A stretch of DNA of 64,000 nucleotides from Nematostella vectensis (lineage: Eukaryota; Cnidaria; Anthozoa; Actiniaria; Edwardsiidae). A model generated the notes under the pieces. It searched no databases. It worked only from the letters and a program-made list of their open reading frames with translations, and was not told the origin of the DNA. Location of the stretch: NCBI RefSeq assembly GCF_932526225.1, contig NC_064046.1, positions 12,321,208-12,385,207 of the forward strand, read 5' to 3'. The position numbers and the translations under genes are program-made. This document shows, piece after piece, positions 11,170-22,400 of this stretch. How positions within the stretch are numbered: position 1 is the stretch's first letter; the number at the start of each line of letters is the position of its first letter.

Positions 11170-14100
11170 GTAAGACCTCACTCACTTGGCCAGCTGTTCA
11201 TCCAAACTAAAATTGAGCATCTAGGAACACTCTGGAAATTACCGGATTATGATAATGGTTATTGAGTATATTTATTATGATATCAATATTTTGTAAAGAT
11301 AAAGGATTAACAATTTTCTTATTAATGACACAACCAAATGACAGTAGATGATAGAAATTGTTAGAAAGTATGTATCTCAAGCAGTCTTAATACGAACTCG
11401 GTTCAATAATAATCATGGTGTTCATCATTCTCAAGAAATAATCACATAGGTTGAGTGCTTGTTCTTAAAAATCGAATACACTTATAAATGTCAAGACTCC
11501 TCTTCAGAATAGCAATTGCTACAGTACATAAACCTTTAAAAGAAAAAGTCGACAACAACGCAGATTTATGTTTTTTAAAACGCTATTTCGGCAGGCCAAT
11601 ACCTGCCTTCTTCGACGCCTTCTTCGACGCAGAGCACAAGGTCCGACGCACACCAGCAGATACAGGCTGTCCGGTGGTTTCTTCCTACGTTTTAGTACAT
11701 AAACTCAGATAAAGACAGATAAACACGATCTTAATATCAGATAACGATCATTTTTTTTAAGAATACTCGTTTTTAATTAGGAATAAAAAGTAAAATGTTT
11801 ACTTGATTCGCGCGATCATTAGTTTCTTCGGATGCTTTCATCCTTTTCAACAAAGGCTTTCCACGAGGCTCTGTTAATCAATAAAGTGATTATAGTCAGC
11901 AAACAGTTTTCAATGATTACTAAAGCCCCAAGGATTATGTCTGCATCTCCGACAGGCTGGTAAAGGGAGGTAGGATCACGTTTCACGGTCGGACAAAATG
12001 GCTTTTTTCACGTTTCACGGACCGAAAAATGGCTTTTTAAATCGTTAAATCACGTTTCACGGACGTCGAAATGGACGATTTCACGTTTCTCGTAGGGTGA
12101 AAAATGGCCAAATCTCGTTTCACGAAAACACCCTTTACCACCTTGCTTCGAGGAAGATGTATATTGAGGATAATAACCAAAACAAGGTAAGGCTTGCCAG
12201 ATAATTTGCATTTCGTTACAAGAAAAAAAAAATGCTCCAAGGACTCAACACCCAATAGACGTCCAGCACTAAGAAATCACTTGACTTTTTCAATGGCAAA
12301 TTCAAGCCAAAATAAACAACGAAACAACTGCGGTCGTTACGCCAGAGAGCGACTGAAAAATAAAATCTTTCAATGAAAATAAGCCGTTACTAAAAAAATG
12401 CATTCTGGCTAATTCGTCAGCGCTATATAAGTTGCCGTTTGATGTTGTTATTTTGCCGCTAAAAGCCTTAGCGCTCGCTAGTTTGCAGCCCAAAATGTCA
12501 CGTGATCTGTTAGTGCAAGTCGCCCATTGGAAAAAGGAAAAAAAGTAGAGGATTTCTAACACTCATTATTATTAAATTACACCATATGTTTTATTGAGCC
12601 TCAGCTAGACTCCCCTTTTCATGGCTATTTCGCACTTATTCTATTGCTGTCGGTTTGATAGGAACAACATGGACAATGGAAATCGTCTGGCAGCTCTACA
12701 ACGATGGAAAGATAGACGAGACGCAAATCGACAAGAAAGTCAAATTTCTAGACACCATGTTCATTCCCGCAGATCCAGCCAATCCACAGACGCCAAACGA
12801 CGTCATCAAAACATTTCAAGGGCTTCCCAGGCCGCGGTTGCTCAAGACTCACCTGAATTACCAATACGTCCCCATGGGGGAAGACAGAGGAAGCGCACCT
12901 AAGACCATCGTGGTCATGCGGAACCCCAAGGACGCGTTTGTGTCGTACTTTAACCATTACACAGGGCTGGCTATTTTGCAATGCGACACGGATTGGGAGG
13001 AGTTCTTCGAGCTGGCCTTGAGCGGAGATGGTAAGCTATCATCCAGTGGCGGATATAGGGGTGGGCAGAGGACCCCCCCTCCCAATTTCGGATATTACGG
13101 AATTACGCGAAAAAAACCCTCAAAATTACGCAGGATTCTTACCTAAATTACGCGGAAAATAAATCATTACGCGCTAAATTACGCGGGATTTTGCAATACA
13201 TTTTTCTTTAAAAATCAAAATGTTGCGGGATTCTTTACTGAATTATGCGCTAAATTACACGGAATATCAACTGTTACGCCCAAACTACATTTTTTTTGGA
13301 CATCTAAGAACGATGGATCCGAAATGGATCCGAAACGAAACGAAACCCTTGTCCCCCCCCCCCCCCCCCCCCTTGGAACTTCTGGAGCCGCCCTTGTCGT
13401 TAGTTCCGTAACTAGCATGAGGCGAGCGAGATGACTCATGCGCATAACTCGTATTCCGAGTTATGCACATGTACTTGTGTAGTAGAGGGTTGCTTTGGTA
13501 CAACTAGCTTTACATTTTTTTCTTATTAGGCTGCAATGAGCAAATTATATCGAGTTGTATTTACATAGTATTCTTATAAACGTACACAAGGCTATGAAAA
13601 ATCTGGATAACTCTGCCCCGTTATAGGATTTATTCTAGTTATGGGCCTGATCACACATTGCCTAGAATATACAGTAGAACCTGTAGAATATACAGCAGGC
13701 CTCGATATATTGGGAAGGGGGGGCACGATACAGACAGCCTCGCCCCTCATTTCCTAACCATTTGTCCAGCTTTCAAAGAAAAAAAAGACACAAAAAAGAG
13801 ACAAACGGAAAGATCAAATTCAGTAGAATGACGACACAAGATGCGTTCCATTACCTTATAAACTATCCACGCAAAAATATTTTAATACAAAAAGCGATCG
13901 CAAAAAACATCTATAAATGCTTCTCCCTTAGGAACAGTATTATCTCTACATGACTAAAAATAATTATTGTGTTGTGTAGTGGTTATGCATAGTTATAATT
14001 TATTGGGATTCCCAGTCAATTTACTCTTTTGTATAAGACCCCAATAAAAACTGTCTGTCTGTCTGCCTGTCTTTCTTATAGTACTTGAAACTATGTGGGG

Positions 14101-15004
14101 GGGGGGGGGGGGGGTAGGGGTGGGTAAGACCCTACTTCTCCACCCCCGGGGTTGCGACCATTTCAAGATATTTTTGTTGTCTTGTTTTGTTTATCTTCAT
14201 GTTACACTACGCATTGCGGTTCAGTCCAGCTCCAGTTCACTCTTTTGCTTCACAGTAGTGTTCGGTTCCTGGTTTGACTTTGTTCGCTCGTGGTGGCCAC
14301 ACAGACACGATCCCAATGTCATGTTCCTCAGATACAAGGATCTGAAGCAGGTGTGTTTGTAAAAGGCTAAGGGTACCGGGCTACATGTGATAAGATTTGT
14401 AGACAAACACGTATGATAGACAAGTTTATACATGGTTTCTTTAACAAGATTTAAAATCGCCTATTTAGGTTTTAAATAATGTTAGCACTATCACCCATAT
14501 TAGGAAATTTCACCTTTTAAACACCTTTCTATTTGGACAAAGAAAGCGTGCGATGGTACTGCCCCCCCTTGCACCCCCCCCCCCCCCGCTGCCCCGCCCC
14601 TTGCCCCTCCCGTGGGTGGCAAATTCCGTTTAGGGAATTTTGGTCGTTGTTACTAATTCAAGTTCATTCAGTTGTAATGATAAATGTTTATAGTTATAAT
14701 TTTTTCCCACCATTAGGATCTCCCAGCGATGATACAGCGAATTGCAAGCTTTCTTGAGCTCAGGCCAAACGCTGACCTTATGGCACAGGTAGCCCAACAA
14801 ACCACCTTTTCGGCAATGCGCGACCGACCCTCCTTTGACCATAGCTGGTTCGGACAGAAGCCTGGTCGCAAATTCGAGTTTCTTTGGAAAGGCAAAGTGG
14901 GAAGCTGGAAAGACTTCTTCACCGAAGAGCAGAATCGAAGGTTTGATCGGAAGTTCAAGCAGGAAATGGCGGGAACTGGTTTTGATTTAAGTTACTTTGA
15001 TTAA
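10986..15004 (+). CDS. Cytosolic sulfotransferase (SULT family), complete, 4 exons
   Basis: The join is 10986-11169, 12662-13030, 14256-14350 and 14717-15004, 936 nt and 311 residues, the usual SULT size. Phases agree throughout. Soluble SULTs transfer sulfonate from PAPS to hydroxyl or amine groups of small molecules. Visible motifs are the 5'-phosphosulfate loop PKSGTTW (59-65, split by intron 1), KTHL with the catalytic base His125, RNPKDAFVS (148-156) for the 3'-phosphate, and the C-terminal WKGKVGSWK (273-281). In the last motif the usual Arg of RKGxxGxWK is Trp, which removes a 3'-phosphate contact and is unusual. There is no signal peptide or membrane segment. The substrate cannot be predicted. 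Confidence 0.93.
11955..12135. repeat. Degenerate short repeat, CACGTTTCACGG core
   Basis: Five or so copies of a CACGTTTCACGGAC...GAAATGG word at irregular spacing in sulfotransferase intron 1. Confidence 0.7.
12662..13030 (+). CDS. Sulfotransferase exon 2
   Basis: Follows TTTGATAG and ends GATG|GTAAGC. Carries the rest of the PAPS loop, the catalytic His125 and RNPKD. Confidence 0.95.
13042..13398. mobile_element. Putative MITE with ATTACGCG-rich interior
   Basis: It begins CCAGTGGCGGATATAGG just after sulfotransferase exon 2 and ends near CTGGAGCCGCCCTTG, a weak inverted match. The interior holds repeated AATTACGCGGGA-type words and a poly-C run. It sits 12 bases downstream of the exon 2 donor. 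Confidence 0.5.
14256..14350 (+). CDS. Sulfotransferase exon 3
   Basis: Follows TTGCTTCACAG and ends AAGCAG|GTGTGT. Encodes the conserved GSWFDFVRSWW segment and MFLRYKDLK. Confidence 0.95.
14717..15004 (+). CDS. Sulfotransferase exon 4
   Basis: Follows CCACCATTAG. Encodes residues 217-311 with the C-terminal co-substrate motif, then TAA. Confidence 0.95.
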   Translation, partial: DLPAMIQRIASFLELRPNADLMAQVAQQTTFSAMRDRPSFDHSWFGQKPGRKFEFLWKGKVGSWKDFFTEEQNRRFDRKFKQEMAGTGFDLSYFD

Positions 15005-16148
15005 CGTCTGTTTGAAGGGTCTTCCTCGACATTTTTGTTTTTCCTTTAGAAAGTGTCTGTATAGGTGAGGAAAGACGAGAGTCATAAGAGAATCACACGC
15101 ATTTATGCAAGATAACAACTTTATTCATTTTTATACATTTCATTTCCAAAAAATATCCTATTGCAAAATTATGTAATTTTTCGAAACTAATTATTGAAAA
15201 ACATTTAAGCGCGATAATTTATCTCGTGCCAGTCATATATAAATATATTTCAAGGAATTTTTTGAGGGTACAAAATACCGCATTTTCAATATATTAAGAA
15301 GGAAACACCCTTAATATCAATGTCAAATAGAACCCGACAAAGAGCTTAAAATACAGTAGAACCTGTTAGCCGAAAATTTGTCATTTACACCCGCTAACAA
15401 ATAAACAAACAAACAAGAAAAAAAAAACATACCCTAGAAAACAAAAAGCAGGTCCTTATTTTCTTAAATTACCATATTGTGGTCATGTAGCTGCAAAGCT
15501 ATGCAAGAATCGTATTTGTTGAAGTAGAAACTTTCCATTTAAAAAAAGGACCTGGTTCTTACTCGCGGGTAGTCTCCCGCGCAGCCGTCCTTTGTGTCGG
15601 TCACGTGACCGACACAAAGGATGGCTGCGCGGGGGACTTACTTGCGGGTTTTTACTTTGATTTCCATGTAATTGATGCGCCATCCAATTTCTCATTTGCC
15701 AAGTGTCAATTCTGTGTGCATATCATGTACAAAAGTTAATAAAGTTTGAAAGATATGCCTTATTTTTCTAGATCACGCCCCGGAATTTGTATTATAATTT
15801 TCAAATATATTAAAACAAACCTTAAGTTGGGCCATTTGGATTAGTGCATTTGCGCTATATATATATATATAATGAATCCCACGTAGAACCGACTTAAAAA
15901 TTAAGATCGCGTCGCATTTTTTTCTTGTACTCAGAGAATGGGAAGTTATTTGCAGAGCATTCAAGGCTCTTCTTAACCATTAAAATCTAAATCTCTTCAA
16001 CTCTTTCATATATCCATCTTATTTAATTATCTGTTCATTTAAATTAAAGTTCCTAATAACCGAAATGATAAAATAAGATGTATTTTTCCCGTGCAAAACC
16101 TACCATTAGCATCTCATTTTGTGATAGAAAGAAAGCAGGATAATTTTT
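15005..16148. other. Convergent intergenic region with a large hairpin
   Basis: This separates the sulfotransferase and Piezo stop codons. It holds a near-perfect palindrome at about 15,562-15,652 with centre GTCACGTGAC and arms of about 40 nt. A plus-strand AATAAA lies near 15,739 and a minus-strand one near 15,120. Either gene's 3'UTR may use them, but I could not assign them. Confidence 0.5.
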
Positions 16149-16401
16149 CTATGCTCTTTTGTATTTGGTCCATTTGATAAGCGTCTCTGGAGACCGATAA
16201 AGAAACATGAGTTTAGCAAAAAGGTCCTCCTCAAGTTTGAAACTCTTGCTTTCTCGCACCATGAAGATATCCAGGCAGAGCTTCAGAACTTTGTCGACGT
16301 TTGGCATCTCGTCGAACATGATTCGGTACGATATCGAGGTGAAGAACAAGCGCACAAACTTGCCAACCAACCAAACGAATCCCACGTAAAGGCCGATAAT
16401 A
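16149..16401 (-). CDS. piezo: piezo exon 42 (last)
   Basis: Residues 2257-2340 and TAG. Inner pore helix [17 protein letters not shown], then C-terminal domain [19 protein letters not shown] and [14 protein letters not shown]. Confidence 0.98.
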
Positions 16402-19400
16402 CTGAGGAGAGAGAGAGAGTGGGAATGCGTTAGACTAAGCACGCAAACATGTTTGTCAAACATTGAAATCGAACACTCGCGCCAGCATGTTGGGCGAAGT
16501 GGCTAAGCACAAAAACATTTTCATAAAACATGAGCGCGCGCACTTTTTACGTTTTGATTACGCGAGAGATCAAAGTGGCGCCATGGGAATTTCGAGCGGT
16601 GATTGGATAAAATCACGAAGCGCGCAATGTTTTGTTTGATGAGTGGCTAAACGATAAAACATTTGCGTTCAACGCAAATGTTTGATGAAAATGTTTTTAA
16701 CTCGTTCAAACATCTGTACGTGTTGTGGAAGCCAATTGAGTGCCATGTTTTGTGGGTGGCTAAACGTGCAAACATTTGCGTCAAACGCAATGTTTGACAA
16801 ACAAGTTTGCGTGTTTAACCAGGCCTTAAAGAGAACGCTAGCACAGTTTGTACACCATAATAGAAAGTGCTGCCAAGCCATTTGCAAAAACGTCCTTTGT
16901 GTTGTCGTTAATAAACACTGGCGCTGGTTGCACCAAGGAGGTGATCGCGTGACATATTCGTGATATACCCAGCAGAATATATATGGAAAAAGGTAGCGTG
17001 CCGAAAGAAAATACGTTACTTGATGATTGCGTGACACTTACCCAGTGCTGGCGAAGAATGAGAAGTGTAACGGTGGCACAAGGTCGTTAAAAGTGATCAT
17101 TTCCAGCACGCTCTCTTCGAATATCGGATGTGGCTTAATCTGCGTCAACTCCCACCACTCGACGCCAGTCCCCTCTCCCATGCGCATGTTTAACCCGCAC
17201 GTGACGTAGCTTGCGTTGTACAGCGCATCAACTGCTGTGGCCTGACCGCTGGCCGGTACACTGACAAACGTGGGGAACATGTCTTCGATAATTCTGAAAT
17301 TTGAAAAAGCGCCCTTGTCAGATACACATTTTTTGTTTTCATTCAAAATAGGACGACACATAAGATAGGAGAAAAATTGGAAATGACCATCTAAACACAA
17401 ACCTTTATACTTCATTTACAAAATTCGATTGAAAATACTCAAGGCCTTAATCAAATCAGCCGATGGAAATGGATGCTTTCTCACACCTGTTATTTTGCTA
17501 GGATGACAAAATGGCGGCTGGCAGAGGCTCGTTTCATGAAGACAATATACTATCAACGCTGTGTATTTCAAGCCCTTTTAGCCAGGAAGTTTAGTTTATT
17601 GTAAAACAGCAAAACGTTTTTAAACGTTTCAAACGGCTGTAAACAGTATTCGACCTGCAAATGCCTTGCTTTTTCGCACAAATAGACCGCCAGTATCTGG
17701 AAAAACAGCCCATTAGGCTAGAAGTCTTTGTCGGTAAAAAAAAGGAAAAAAAAAATAGTGGTTCAAGCCAGAAGTTTATAAAAACATCGATCACTTCACA
17801 TTAGTTTCGGCACGCTCAGGTCTCCTATGAATACATAACAATCGAGTAGAGAAATTATATTTACATATTCTGGCCCTCGAACGTTCCATTCAGCATGGCC
17901 GCGAACTGGCTACGGATTTCTGGGCCGAGCGTGATCTGGGTCTGCCCGGATATAGTCTCTTGGACAAGAGCTGTCTTTGGTTCCCTAAGGAAAATACAAT
18001 ATCAATAAGAAACAGAAACAGTCGAGATAATCAATATGATTACAATATGAGAAAAGCGAGATTTGAGGTGGTGGTGATTTTAGTTGAGACGTTCGGTAGC
18101 CAGGGGCCGGTTGCCCAAAGCCTGGATAAGTTATCCGCCGGATAGGCGCTAACCGCCGGATAAAATCCCTATCCAGCGGATAGTTATCCGGCGGATAAAA
18201 TAGCGTTGCACAAAGCGTGGATAGAACGCTGGATAACTATCCGCTGAATAGCCATCATTTGCCACTAAATGGCTTCCCGTTTCCATGGTAAATATGCAAA
18301 GCGCGCGCTGTTTTTCCCTCAAACAAAATGGCGGTCGTTGAAAAAGCTACTGAAAGTGCCAGAAAACAGTTTATCATTGCAAAGTGCATGTAAATCATTT
18401 CTCGACAGAACGGACAATATAGTTTGATTCCAATCCTGCCAAAGCTGCATGTAAGTTCGTAGTTCATTGTAAATTTACCAACAGTAAAAGTCGTCGTTTG
18501 CATGTGAAAAATTTTGAAAGCAAGACGCCATTTTGTTTTTTCATCACATTTATTCGGTGGATAAGATTTTATCCGACCTCTATCATCCGGATAACTTTAA
18601 CCGGTGGATAAGACTTATCCAGGCTTTGTGCAACCGGCCCCAGAAGTAGAGATTTCTTGTCATTGTCATTGCAACGTTAGGTGGTAAGAAAAACTTTACG
18701 AGAGTACAAGTTGATTTCTTTGCCAATATGTTACGTCCTGGCTCCTTATTATTAGCAATAACAGCGTATCTACAATATTATCCAATGAAGATAGACTTAT
18801 ACAGGGAAAGGCGCTAATACAGTGTAACTTACCGAGTGAACTCGTACTTGAATCTGAGGGTAACGTTTTTCTCCCCCAATAAGTCGTGCATCATAAGTTG
18901 TCTTGAGGGAGGGCTAATTTGCCAGATCGAGCTGGAGTTCCCCGTGATCTTGACTAGGACCACCGTACCGCGGTCATGGTAGTCAGCCAAGAACGTGTCG
19001 ATCTGAATTTTTAAAACACAGTTGAATATTATGGCAACTTGCAATGGCGGCGGCAATGTACCAACACAACTAACGTACACCCAATTTAACCAATCCCTCT
19101 CGGAAACATCCCGCCCTTTACTGTCGAATCCGTTGTATCGCGACCCGCGTTTTCAAAACACGATTTGATTTGGTTTTCTGTTTCGTGTGTAAAACCATTC
19201 TGAGCCAATCAGTCTCGCTTTGTGCACTTCCCTGGCTATCCTCTGGAAGAAAACCAGACAGTGTCGCGACAGAAAGCCAGGCAACTGTACTAGGCAAGAG
19301 ATGGCAAGAATCTGATTGGCTTAGAATAATTTGACTAGCGGAACAGAAAATACCAAAAGACAAAAACAAATCGATGTTTTGAAAATGCGGCGTCGCGATA

Positions 19401-22400
19401 TAACGGATTCGACAATAACAAGGGCATGATAATGTTACCTGTGTGTCAGCCCCTTGGTGTAAGCCCGGATGTTGAGTTTTTATTCGGTCGATCTTAGTGT
19501 TGTTGAGTCGCTCTAAGAACTGCTCTTGTGCACTGACACGGAACAACGGCTGGAACAGCAGAAAAGCAATTGAGTATACAGGCGAGACAGAGGAAAGGAA
19601 AGGTGAGGACTGGTAAAGATAGGTAAGGCAAAGGCAAGGTGAGGTGAGGCAAGGTGAGGCGAGGTGAAGTGAGGCAAAGGCAAGGTGAGGTGAAGTGAGG
19701 CGAGGTGGGGTGAAGTGAGGTGAGGCGAGGCGAGGTGGGGTGAGGTGGGGTGAAGTGAGGCGAGGCGAGGTGAGGTGGGGTGGGGTGGGGTGAAGTGAGG
19801 AGAGGTGAGGCGAGGCAACGCAAGGTGAGGCGAGGTGGGGTGAGGTAAGGCGGGGTGAAGTGAGGTGAGGCGAGGTGGAGTGAAGTGAGGTGAGGTGAGG
19901 CGAGAAGTGCGGCGAGGTGAGGCAAGGTTAGGTGGGGTGAAGTGAAGTGAGGCGAGGTAAGGCAAGGTGAGGTGGGGTGAGGTGAAGTGAGGCGAAGTGA
20001 GGCGAGGTGGGGTGAAGCGAGGTGAGGTGGGGCGAGGTGAGGCAAGGTGAGGTGGGGTGAATTGAGGTGAGGCAAGGCGAGGTGAGGTGAGTGAGGTGAG
20101 GCGAGGCAATGTAAGGTGAGGTGAGGCAAAGTGAGGCGAGGCAATGAAAGGTGCTCATCCTCTCACCTGGTATCCCCCTATAGACAAAGTGAACGTGGCG
20201 TCCTGTGGGGGGTTGCTGGTGTAAACAGAATTGATGTATGACATAAAGAGAAGTGGGAACCAGATTACGATGACGAGAAGTGCGACCAGTAGACCCCCCA
20301 CAGTCCACTTGCTCAGCATCCAGTACTTTTGCCCTCGACCCTGGAACCATGTCTGGTGGAGAACGCGACGATACATATGTTAGTCTAACTTGAAAGTAAT
20401 ATTGCCTTTTCCAGCCTATAAGCCTGATAATGGTCTGAACAAATTACTCGTAACATCTAATGCATATAAAGCCGGCCGGTCTCGATAGCTAATTCAAAGA
20501 AATTATAAAAGAAGGTATCAGAGAAATTATTTTCCCATGTAAAGATATGCGGCTTCTGAATAGTTTCGTTGTTTTATGCCATCCTCTTTTTGAAAAAGAG
20601 AGTTATGAGAATACGAAGCATCGATCTGAAAGTCTCGTGTATAGCATATCATGGGCTCTTTGTATTCTTCCCTCGTCCTAAGAAAGGAAGCAAGCACGTG
20701 GTAGCCCCAATAACCTACTTTCTCTGATTCGCGGTAGCATTTGAGCACGTAAATATTGGCGTAGATGTCTTCCATCTTGAGCCAGTGGTACAAGGTCAGC
20801 GTTGTATCTGTACAGACCCAGTCCAACACGCTGCGCAACTCCAACAGGAAGGGAATGGCTTGGAATCTAGACATAAAGAAAAGTTAATCATGAGCATTTG
20901 AAAAAAAATCAAACCACTTGACAAAAATGTGACGTCATCGCTTACCCTTGGAAGAGGACACCGCTGGTCAGTGTGTAACTCTTTGTGAGAAAATTACCCA
21001 GAATTCTAGTCGGGTAACCACTGCGAACTTGGTAGGCGGAGAGGCCGAAGTACATGCACATAAAGATGTACATGAAGATTGCTGGGATGTTCTTAAAAAA
21101 TGGTCTGGAAGGCAAAAAAAGCTGTCATTACAGTGGCGAGGTAAGGCAGGGGGAAGCAGAGTCGAGACATTCTCAAGGAATGTCGATCAACCACTACTTT
21201 GTTTTTGTTTATAATCGAAAGCATAACCGTTTATTGAAAAAGAAACTTCAAAATAACAACCTTACGAATGATATGGTACGTTATTGACGATATTTGATTG
21301 AAAATATATTGGTTACTCGCTTGAATTAGCCGATGGAAATGGATGCTTTTTGTGACACGGCATTGAGCAAGAGCATAAAATGGCGGCGTGATTGGCCTTT
21401 TTTAAGGAATGGTCCTCTTAAAAGCAGCCGCTGCTACCATAGCCCAAAGTATTATTCACGGTGCATATAGTTCGGGCATGAAGTTTCCCTTCACGCTAGG
21501 TTCTGGATTCGCAGATACCAATGGCGGAAGATGTCAAAATAAGGATGATATGATACTACTAAAAAAGGGTTTTCCTGCGTGACAAAAGTGACCTTTGCGT
21601 TACCTACTCACCGTTTCGTGACATACGGGACCACGATAAACATAAAAACGTGGAATGAAACGGTTAAAAACAACAGAAAGAAGAGCTTTGCGAACACGTA
21701 TTTACGCAGATACAAGCATCTGAAACAAAACAAACAAAAGAAGAATGGTCAACACCACAATAGCGCAGACATGAGACGTCATCATGTCATCGGTCTGCCA
21801 TGTGACTGTCACGCAATACCGTTTGCTCCTAGTAATGATAAAAAGGCGAATGTATATGTTGACACACTATAAATTAAGATAATAATCCAATCTAGTTGCC
21901 CACGGGGTACGGAAAAAGTTACGCATTTAGTCCCAAAGTAATGGGGCTAGTTCTCATCTTTGACCCTAACGTAACTTCGTAACATTATAGAAATTCAAGG
22001 TGAAATATATCCCTCCCCCCCCCCTCTCCAAAAAAAAAATTTTTAAACCACAAGTATTCCAACTCTTTTTTGCAAAGAGCCTCTGAAAGTTTATTCAATT
22101 GGTAAATTTGGTGGTCTTTGCAGACTGTTTTTACATGCATCACCTCATTCATGAGGTCCCGACCCCCGGACAATTCCCGAGGCGATATTAATCAGTGGCT
22201 GACACAAAGGAACACTGCTAGAACACCCAAAGAACACGTGTGTTCAGCCTTAAATGCTCCAAAAATAAAAACGGCCCAGTCTGAACTTAGAATTTGACGT
22301 TCTTATAAAAAAATAGTGTATCGTATCTTACATCTTATCTCGTACGTATTCTAAAAAAATGAAAAATAAAAAAATCTAACAATTTTCTAATAAAAGATTT

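Noticed and set aside
12748-12981. Minus-strand frame over sulfotransferase exon 2
   Set aside because: A shadow of the coding exon on the other strand.
19494-20144. Long minus-strand Pro/Ser/Leu/His-rich open frames
   Set aside because: They are translations of the purine-rich low-complexity repeat between piezo exons 37 and 38, open in more than one frame.
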